Shown: positions 5,534 to 10,436 of the stretch, piece by piece
Layout of the letters: every line of letters begins with the position of its first letter
How positions within the stretch are numbered: the stretch's first letter is position 1
Translations under genes and position numbers: made by a program
Notes under the pieces: model-generated
What the model was told of the DNA's origin: nothing
The model's database searches: none
The model's input: only the letters and a program-made list of their open reading frames with translations
Assembly: GCA_027484885.1 (NCBI GenBank)
Contig: JAIXSD010000439.1
Location: 1-10,436 of the forward strand
Direction of reading: 5' to 3'
Length of the DNA stretch: 10,436 nt
Source of the DNA: Rubrivivax sp.
GTDB lineage: Bacteria; Pseudomonadota; Gammaproteobacteria; Burkholderiales; Burkholderiaceae_C

Positions 5534-6259
5534 ATGGACCGCATGATCTACCTCTCGATGGCCGGCGCCAAAGCGGCCATGCAGCGTCAGGACGTGCTGG
5601 CCAACAACCTGGCCAATGTCTCGACCAATGGCTTCCGGGCCGAGCTGCAGGCCTTTCGCTCGGTGCCGGTGCGCGGCGACGGCGCCAGCACCCGCGCCTA
5701 CGCCCTGGAAACCACCACCGGCTACAACTCCGACCCCGGCGTCATGCAGGCCACGAGCCGCAGCCTCGATGTGGCCATGAAGGGCAATGCCTGGCTGGCC
5801 GTGCAAGGCCTGGACGGCACCGAGGCCTACACCCGCGCGGGTGCGCTCGACGTCAATGCCGAAGGCCTGCTGGTCATGCGCAACGGCCTGCCGGTGCAGG
5901 GCGACGGCGGCCCGATCAACGCGCCGCCCAACACCGAGCTTTCCATCGGCAGCGACGGCACGGTCAGTGCCAAGGCCGCCAACGGCACGAGCACCACCAT
6001 CGGCAAGCTCAAGCTGGTCACGCCCGAAGCGCGGCTGACGCGCGGCGCCGACGGCCTGTTCCGCGCGCCCGATGGCGACCTGCCCGCCGACCCCACCGCA
6101 CGCCTGCAAGACGGCGCGCTGGAAGGCTCCAACGTCAGCGCCGTCGAGACCATGGTCAGCATGATCGCCGCCGGCCGACAGTTCGAACAACAGATGAAGC
6201 TGATGCAGATCGCCCAGACCCAGGGCCAGCAATCGGCCAAGCTGCTGGGCACCAACTGA
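5534..6259 (+). CDS. flgF: FlgF, proximal rod protein
   Basis: FlgF is the last proximal rod subunit before the distal rod FlgG. The 241-residue protein starts Met-Asp-Arg-Met-Ile-Tyr-Leu-Ser-Met as FlgF normally does. It carries NNLANVSTNGFRAE in the N-terminal helix region and ends with the family coiled-coil (ETMVSMIAAGRQFEQQMKLM) plus a short tail. Length agrees with the family (about 240-250). AAGGA (5523-5527) lies 6 bases before the chosen ATG. The 55-base gap after flgE is the largest among the flgB-flgK genes; I see no promoter or terminator in it. Confidence 0.96.
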   Translation: MDRMIYLSMAGAKAAMQRQDVLANNLANVSTNGFRAELQAFRSVPVRGDGASTRAYALETTTGYNSDPGVMQATSRSLDVAMKGNAWLAVQGLDGTEAYTRAGALDVNAEGLLVMRNGLPVQGDGGPINAPPNTELSIGSDGTVSAKAANGTSTTIGKLKLVTPEARLTRGADGLFRAPDGDLPADPTARLQDGALEGSNVSAVETMVSMIAAGRQFEQQMKLMQIAQTQGQQSAKLLGTN

Positions 6260-6287
6260 GCACCCGCTCCCCTGAAGGACACCGACC

Positions 6288-7070
6288 ATGATCCGCTCAC
6301 TCTGGATTGCCAAGACCGGCATGGAGGCCCAGCAAACCCAGCTGGACACCATCTCCAACAACCTGGCCAACGTCGCCACCAATGGCTTCAAGCGCTCGCA
6401 TGCGGTGTTCGAAGACCTGATCTATCAAAACCTGCGGCAAAGCGGCGCCAACACCACCGAGCAGACCCAGCTGCCCACCGGCTTGCAGGTCGGCCTGGGC
6501 GTGCGCCCGGTGGCCAGCGCACGCATCTACAGCCAGGGCAATCTGCAGCAGACCACCAACAACCTGGATCTGGCGATCAAGGGCAATGGTTTCTTCCAGG
6601 TGCAAATGCCCGACGGCACCACGGCCTACACCCGCGACGGCTCCTTCCAACTCGACTCGGCCGGCCAGATCGTCACCAACAACGGCTACACCGTCTTGCC
6701 AGGCATCACCGTGCCGGCCAATGCACTGAGCGTGTCGGTCGGCAATGACGGCACGGTCAGCATCACCGTACCGGGTACACCGGCGCCGCAGACCCTGGGC
6801 CAGATCCAGCTGGCCAATTTCGTCAACCCGGCCGGCCTGGACCCCAAGGGCCAGAACCTGTTCTCGGAGACCGCCTCCTCGGGCACGCCCAATGCCGGCG
6901 CGCCCAATGCCAACGGCCTGGGCTCGCTGCAACAAGGCTATGTGGAAACCTCCAACGTCAATGTGGTGGAGGAGCTGGTGTCCATGATCCAGACCCAGCG
7001 CGCCTACGAGCTCAACTCCAAGGCCGTGCAAACCTCGGACCAGATGCTGCAAAAGCTCGCCCAAATTTGA
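6288..7070 (+). CDS. flgG: FlgG, distal rod protein
   Basis: FlgG builds the distal rod, the drive shaft that crosses the P and L rings. The 260-residue protein has exactly the usual length. It starts [12 protein letters not shown] as most FlgG do, has [15 protein letters not shown] near residues 23-37, and ends in the conserved helix [20 protein letters not shown] then Gln-Met-Leu-Gln-Lys-Leu. AAGGA (6275-6279) precedes the ATG by 8 bases. The stop codon TGA (7068-7070) overlaps an ATG in the flgH frame, so flgG and flgH are very tightly linked. Confidence 0.98.
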   Translation: MIRSLWIAKTGMEAQQTQLDTISNNLANVATNGFKRSHAVFEDLIYQNLRQSGANTTEQTQLPTGLQVGLGVRPVASARIYSQGNLQQTTNNLDLAIKGNGFFQVQMPDGTTAYTRDGSFQLDSAGQIVTNNGYTVLPGITVPANALSVSVGNDGTVSITVPGTPAPQTLGQIQLANFVNPAGLDPKGQNLFSETASSGTPNAGAPNANGLGSLQQGYVETSNVNVVEELVSMIQTQRAYELNSKAVQTSDQMLQKLAQI

Positions 7071-7084
7071 TGGAGCGCCAGATC

Positions 7085-7780
7085 ATGACTGCCCTGCGTC
7101 CCCGCCACTGGCCGCGCGCCCTGTTCACCCTCGGCAGCAGCCTGCTGCTGGGCGGCTGCGGCACGCTCTACCGCGAACCCCAGGTCGAGCTGCAACACAC
7201 GCCGGTGGTGAACATGCCGGCCCTGCCCGCCCAAGGCCCCAGCAATGGCGCCATCTACCAGGCCGCGGCCTACCGGCCGCTGTTCGAAGACCACCGCGCC
7301 CGCATGGTGGGCGACACCTTGACCATCCAGATCGTCGAGAAGGTCACGGCCAGCCAGAGCAGCACCAGCGAGCTGAACAAGACCGGCTCGCTGACGGCCG
7401 GCGTCACCGCCCTGCCCTTTGTCAGCGCCAACTCCTTCGGCCGGGCCTCGGCCGGCGGCAGCTCGGCCACCAAATCCACTGGCAAAGGCACGAACGAGAA
7501 CACCAACGACTTCTCCGGCAGCATCACCGCCGTGGTCACCGCCGTGCTGCCCAATGGCCACCTGATGATCAGTGGCGAGAAGCAGATCGGCGTCAACCAT
7601 AACGTCGATGTTCTGCGTTTTTCGGGCCAGGTGGACCCCCGCGCCATCACCCAGGGCAACGTGGTTCCCTCGGCCTCGGTGGCCAATGTTCGCATCGAAC
7701 AAAAGGGCCGCGGCGCCACCGCCGACGCCCATGGAATAGGCTGGTTGTCGCGGTTCTTTTTGAACCTTTGGCCGACTTAA
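7085..7780 (+). CDS. flgH: FlgH, L-ring lipoprotein
   Basis: FlgH forms the L ring, the outer-membrane bushing for the rod. The 231-residue product has a lipoprotein signal: basic start, hydrophobic run, then Leu-Gly-Gly-Cys with the lipidated Cys at residue 25. Conserved FlgH blocks follow: Gly-Asp-Thr-Leu-Thr-Ile-Gln-Ile-Val-Glu-Lys, then ITAVVTAVLPNGHLMISGEK, a Phe-Ser-Gly-x-Val-Asp-Pro-Arg motif, and the C-terminal Gly-Arg-Gly-Ala-x-Ala-Asp-Ala-x3-Gly-Trp-Leu-x-Arg-Phe-Phe. I chose the ATG at 7085 because GGAG (7072-7075) lies 9 bases before it. ATG 7070 (overlapping the flgG stop) or TTG 7067 would lengthen the signal peptide and have no ribosome site. The 45-base gap to flgI holds a strong stem-loop. 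Confidence 0.96.
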   Translation: MTALRPRHWPRALFTLGSSLLLGGCGTLYREPQVELQHTPVVNMPALPAQGPSNGAIYQAAAYRPLFEDHRARMVGDTLTIQIVEKVTASQSSTSELNKTGSLTAGVTALPFVSANSFGRASAGGSSATKSTGKGTNENTNDFSGSITAVVTAVLPNGHLMISGEKQIGVNHNVDVLRFSGQVDPRAITQGNVVPSASVANVRIEQKGRGATADAHGIGWLSRFFLNLWPT

Positions 7781-7794
7781 GTTTGCCCAGAATC

Positions 7795-7822
7795 GGTCGT
7801 AGAGGATTCCCCCTCCACGACC
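7795..7822 (+). promoter_or_regulatory. Stem-loop at the flgI translation start
   Basis: GGTCGT (7795-7800) pairs with ACGACC (7817-7822). After one A-C mismatch, GAGG (7802-7805) pairs with CCTC (7812-7815), leaving a 6-base loop. The base of this 10-bp stem lies 3 nucleotides before the flgI ATG at 7826. The only SD-like sequence, AGAGGA (7801-7806), is inside the 5' arm and about 20 bases from the ATG, too far for normal use. The fold could limit or time FlgI translation. Confidence 0.55.
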
Positions 7823-7825
7823 ATC

Positions 7826-8959
7826 ATGCAAACAGCCACCGACAAACTCCTCCGCGCCCTGATCGGCATCACCGCCCTGCTGGCCAGTGCCGCCCTGTGG
7901 TGGCCCGCCGAGGCCTCAGCCGCCCGGATCAAGGAAGTGGCCGCCATCCAGGGCGTGCGCGCCAACTCGCTGACCGGCTATGGCCTGGTGGTGGGTCTGG
8001 ACGGCACCGGTGACCAAACCACCCAAGCCCCCTACACCGGCCAGAGCCTGGCCGCCATGCTGCAGCAGTTCGGCGTCATCCTGCCGCAAGGCGTGACCAT
8101 GCAGCCGCGCAATATCGCCGCCGTGATGGTCACGGCCCAGTTGCCCGCTTTTGCCCAGCCCGGCCAGCAGCTCGACATCGCCGTGTCCTCGGTCGGCAAT
8201 GCCAAGAGCCTGCGCGGCGGCACCCTGATCACCACCCCGCTGCGCGGTGCCGACGGCCAGGTCTATGCCCTGGCGCAAGGCAATCTGATCGTCGGCGGTG
8301 CCGGCGCCTCGGCCGGTGGTTCCAAGGTGCAGATCAATCACCTCTCGGCCGGCCGCATCCCGGGCGGCGCCCTGGTCGAGCGCTCGGTGCCCACGCCGCT
8401 GCAGAACGGCGACTACATCCAGCTCGACCTCAACTCGGCCGACTTCAACACCGCCCGCGCCGTGGCCCGCGCCATCAACAAGGCCAAGGGCAATGGCGTG
8501 GCCCAGGCCCTCGATGGCCGTGTGGTGCGCGTGCGCGCCCCCAACGACCCGGACGAGCGCGTCAACTTTCTGGCCGATATGGAAAACCTGGCCCTGGACC
8601 TGGCCGAACCGGCCGCTCGCATCGTCATCAACGCCCGCACCGGCTCGGTGGTCATGAACCAGGCCGTCACCCTGGCCGCCTGCGCCGTGGCCCACGGCAA
8701 TCTGTCGGTGACCATCAGCTCCACACCGCAAGTCAGCCAGCCCAATGCCCTGTCGGGCGGCCAGACCCAGGTGACCGAAAAGACCGATATATCGATCAAG
8801 CAAGACCCCGGCTCGCTGATCCAGCTGCCCGCGGGCGCCAAGCTGGCCGATGTCGTCAAGGCGCTGAACTCGCTGGGCGCCACGCCGCAAGACCTGCTGG
8901 CCATCCTGCAAGCGATGAAAACCGCCGGCGCCCTGAACGCCGAGCTGGAGGTGATCTGA
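7826..8959 (+). CDS. flgI: FlgI, P-ring protein
   Basis: FlgI is the periplasmic P-ring subunit, assembled around the rod in the peptidoglycan layer with help from FlgA. The 377-residue product has a Sec signal peptide (hydrophobic stretch about 9-28, cleavage after Ala-Ser-Ala at 30-32). The mature start ARIKEVAAIQGVRANSLTGY and the GYGLVVGLDGTGD block follow, and the usual C-terminal helix (Leu-Leu-Ala-Ile-Leu-Gln-Ala-Met-Lys-x-Ala-Gly-Ala-Leu) ends it. Length is typical. It has a single cysteine (C286), so it cannot form the intramolecular disulfide known for enterobacterial FlgI. No in-frame alternative start lies upstream before a stop codon. The start lacks a normally spaced SD and is preceded by a hairpin. 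Confidence 0.97.
   Translation: MQTATDKLLRALIGITALLASAALWWPAEASAARIKEVAAIQGVRANSLTGYGLVVGLDGTGDQTTQAPYTGQSLAAMLQQFGVILPQGVTMQPRNIAAVMVTAQLPAFAQPGQQLDIAVSSVGNAKSLRGGTLITTPLRGADGQVYALAQGNLIVGGAGASAGGSKVQINHLSAGRIPGGALVERSVPTPLQNGDYIQLDLNSADFNTARAVARAINKAKGNGVAQALDGRVVRVRAPNDPDERVNFLADMENLALDLAEPAARIVINARTGSVVMNQAVTLAACAVAHGNLSVTISSTPQVSQPNALSGGQTQVTEKTDISIKQDPGSLIQLPAGAKLADVVKALNSLGATPQDLLAILQAMKTAGALNAELEVI
8947..8956 (+). promoter_or_regulatory. Near-perfect Shine-Dalgarno for flgJ inside flgI
   Basis: GGAGGTGATC is an unbroken 10-base match to the complement of the 16S rRNA 3' end. It is formed by the last flgI codons and ends right before the flgI stop. Nine bases separate GGAGG from the flgJ ATG at 8961. 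It is the longest ribosome-site match among the genes here and predicts efficient, translationally coupled flgJ expression. Confidence 0.8.
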
Positions 8960-8960
8960 T

Positions 8961-9836
8961 ATGGCCCTCTCTCCCAACAATGGCATGGCCCTGGGCGGCG
9001 GCACCAGCCTGGGCAACGACCACCGCTCGATCGAAGCCCTGCGCGCCGCCGCCTCACGCGACCCCAAGAGCAGCATCCGCGAAACCGCGCGCCAGTTCGA
9101 ATCCCTGTTCATGCAGGAGGTGATGAAGAGCATGCGCTCCAACACCATGGCCACCGGCATGCTGGAGAACTCCGCCACGCAAATGGGCAGCGAGATGCTG
9201 GACACCCAGTTCGCCGGCAAGATGACCGGCCTGCCGGGTGGCCTGTCCGATGCGATTGCGCGTCAGCTGCAGCGCCAGATGGGCGTGGCCGACGGCAAGG
9301 CCGAAGCGCTCAAGACCGTGCAGCCCCTGCCCACCCTGGCCAAGAAGAATGTGGCGCCCCATGTGGCCAGCTTCATCCAGAAGCACGACGACGCGGCCAA
9401 GGCCGCCGAGGCCAGCACCGGCATCCCGGCCAGCTTCATGATCGCCCAGGCAGCGCATGAGTCCGGCTGGGGCAAGCGCGAGATCAACACCAAGGACGGC
9501 CAGCCCTCCTTCAACGTCTTCGGCATCAAGGCCACGCCGGGCTGGAAGGGCGCCGTCGCCGAGGTGCAGACCACCGAATACGTGGACGGCAAGGCCCAGC
9601 GCGTGACCGCCAAGTTCCGCGCCTACGGCAGCTACGAAGAAGCGTTCAAGGACTACGCCAAGCTGATCAGCAACAACGAGCGCTACAGCAAGGTCGTGGC
9701 CCAGGCGCAGACGGGTGGCGCCAAAGGCTTTGCCCAGGGCTTGCAGAACGCCGGCTATGCCACCGACCCCGAGTACGCCAGCAAGCTGGCCCGGGTGATC
9801 AACACCACGGTGCGCGTGCAGCGCGCCCTGGCCTGA
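8961..9836 (+). CDS. flgJ: FlgJ, rod cap protein with peptidoglycan hydrolase domain
   Basis: FlgJ caps the growing rod and opens the peptidoglycan so the rod can pass. The 291-residue protein shows both halves of the beta/gamma-proteobacterial type. The N-terminal rod-binding domain (about 38-90) contains ETARQFESLFMQEVMKSMRS and MGSEMLDTQFAGKM. The C-terminal GH73 glucosaminidase-type domain (about 133-290) contains AQAAHESGWGKREI with the likely catalytic Glu at residue 167, then Asn-Val-Phe-Gly-Ile-Lys and FRAYGSYEEAFKDYAKLI. It has no signal peptide, as expected for export by the flagellar system. It is slightly shorter than the roughly 315-residue Salmonella protein, with a short linker. 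It follows flgI after one base and precedes flgK by 25. Confidence 0.97.
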   Translation: MALSPNNGMALGGGTSLGNDHRSIEALRAAASRDPKSSIRETARQFESLFMQEVMKSMRSNTMATGMLENSATQMGSEMLDTQFAGKMTGLPGGLSDAIARQLQRQMGVADGKAEALKTVQPLPTLAKKNVAPHVASFIQKHDDAAKAAEASTGIPASFMIAQAAHESGWGKREINTKDGQPSFNVFGIKATPGWKGAVAEVQTTEYVDGKAQRVTAKFRAYGSYEEAFKDYAKLISNNERYSKVVAQAQTGGAKGFAQGLQNAGYATDPEYASKLARVINTTVRVQRALA

Positions 9837-9861
9837 GCTTCGGGCCTGAGGAGCGCCAGCC

Positions 9862-10436
9862 ATGAGCGGATTGCTGTCCATCGGCGTTCGGGCCATGTTC
9901 GCCAACCAGGCCGCCTTGCAGGCGGTCGGGCAGAACATTGCCAATGCCAACACGCCCGGCTATTCGCGCCAATCGGTGGTGTTGACCACGCCGGAAGGCC
10001 AGTTCACCGGCGCCGGCTACTTCGGCAAAGGCGTGACCATCGAAACGGTGGAGCGCGCCCACAACGAATTCCTGACCCGCCAGGCCTACACCACCAAGGC
10101 CATCGCCCACATGGACTCGACTCGCATGAGTCAGCTGTCCCAGCTAGAAAAAATCTTCCCGCCCGGCGAGACCGGCCTGGGCGCTGCCGCCGGCCAGTTC
10201 CTGAACGCCATGGTGGACGTGAGCAGCCGGCCCTCCGACCCCTCCGCCCGCCAGGTGGTGATGGGCCGCGCCACCGAGGTGGCGGCGCGCTTTTCCAGCG
10301 CCGGCCAGCAGCTGGTGGAGCTGCAATCGGGCGTGGTCAGCGACCTCAAGGCCAATGTCGATGTGGTCAATGAGCTGAGCAAGCAGATCGCCTTTGCCAA
10401 CGACCAGATCTCGCGCGCCAACGGCAACGGCCACAC
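9862..10436 (+). CDS. flgK: FlgK, hook-filament junction protein 1 (5' part)
   Basis: FlgK (HAP1) forms the first junction layer between hook and filament, replacing the FlgD cap, and is delivered by the chaperone FlgN encoded at the other end of this window. The visible 191 residues start MSGLLSIGVRAMFANQAALQ and carry QNIANANTPGYSRQ at about 24-37. The helical D1 segment with FPPGETGLGAAAGQFLNAM and a conserved Ser-x-Pro-Ser-Asp-Pro-Ser-Ala-Arg-Gln-Val-Val follows. The gene is open at the right edge, so the C-terminal half is outside the window. GAGGAG (9848-9853) precedes the ATG by 8 bases. There is no separate promoter in the 25-base gap to flgJ, so at least part of its expression comes from read-through. 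Confidence 0.97.
   Translation, partial: MSGLLSIGVRAMFANQAALQAVGQNIANANTPGYSRQSVVLTTPEGQFTGAGYFGKGVTIETVERAHNEFLTRQAYTTKAIAHMDSTRMSQLSQLEKIFPPGETGLGAAAGQFLNAMVDVSSRPSDPSARQVVMGRATEVAARFSSAGQQLVELQSGVVSDLKANVDVVNELSKQIAFANDQISRANGNGH

Noticed and set aside
4270..5544. Long minus-strand open frame of about 424 codons opposite flgE
   Set aside because: It is the antisense shadow of a GC-rich gene with strong third-position bias; it has low-complexity Gly/Ala/Val/His composition and no family features, while flgE on the plus strand is unmistakable.
7752..7766. GGTTC-T5-GAACC hairpin near the flgH 3' end as a terminator
   Set aside because: It lies within flgH codons for conserved C-terminal residues, the stem is only 5 bp, the T run is in the loop and not after the stem, and the operon continues.
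7916..9220. Minus-strand open frame of about 434 codons opposite flgI and flgJ
   Set aside because: It is antisense to two certain genes, spans their junction, and has the same low-complexity shadow composition.
1..10436. A new accessory, defence or mobile system
   Set aside because: Every substantial coding stretch is accounted for by core flagellar genes or DUF1841; I found no repeats, integrase, toxin-antitoxin pair or composition shift.

Overview
The window is a chromosomal flagellar locus from a GC-rich betaproteobacterium, most likely of the order Burkholderiales. I base this on protein character, on the gene order flgN-flgM-flgA facing away from flgBCDEFGHIJK, on a two-domain FlgJ with a peptidoglycan hydrolase half, and on a DUF1841 gene next door. 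I cannot fix the genus. No mobile element, CRISPR array, tRNA or rRNA is visible. Codon bias is uniform across the recognised genes, so I see no sign of recent transfer.

Left part (1-2373). A DUF1841 gene (84-515, +) converges on a leftward block: flgN (574-978), flgM (1083-1412) and flgA (1582-2373), all on the minus strand. A bidirectional terminator sits exactly at the DUF1841/flgN convergence (497-534). A second terminator-like hairpin (1502-1533) separates flgA from flgM. Just beyond it lies a strong match to a sigma-28 (FliA) promoter (1464-1490, minus) that would drive flgMN. The anti-sigma factor FlgM and the FlgK/FlgL chaperone FlgN would thus be made as a late, sigma-28-dependent unit, separate from flgA.

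Middle (2374-2575). The flgA-flgB divergent intergenic region should carry the early flagellar promoters. I see a plausible but imperfect FlhDC-type box and a -10-like hexamer, and no confident promoter.

Right part (2576-10436). A tightly packed rightward operon encodes the proximal rod (FlgB, FlgC, FlgF), the hook cap FlgD, the hook FlgE, the distal rod FlgG, the L ring FlgH, the P ring FlgI, the rod cap/muramidase FlgJ, and the start of hook-filament junction protein FlgK, which runs off the window. Gaps are 1 to about 55 bases, and most genes have a clear Shine-Dalgarno (SD) sequence 6-9 bases before the start. The two exceptions are the P-ring pair: flgI, and the divergent flgA that encodes the P-ring chaperone. 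Neither has a properly placed ribosome site, and each has a stem-loop directly against its start codon. This is the most interesting pattern I found.

Overall this is a well-known system. I see no evidence for a wholly new one. The findings are mainly regulatory details and one protein family of unknown function.
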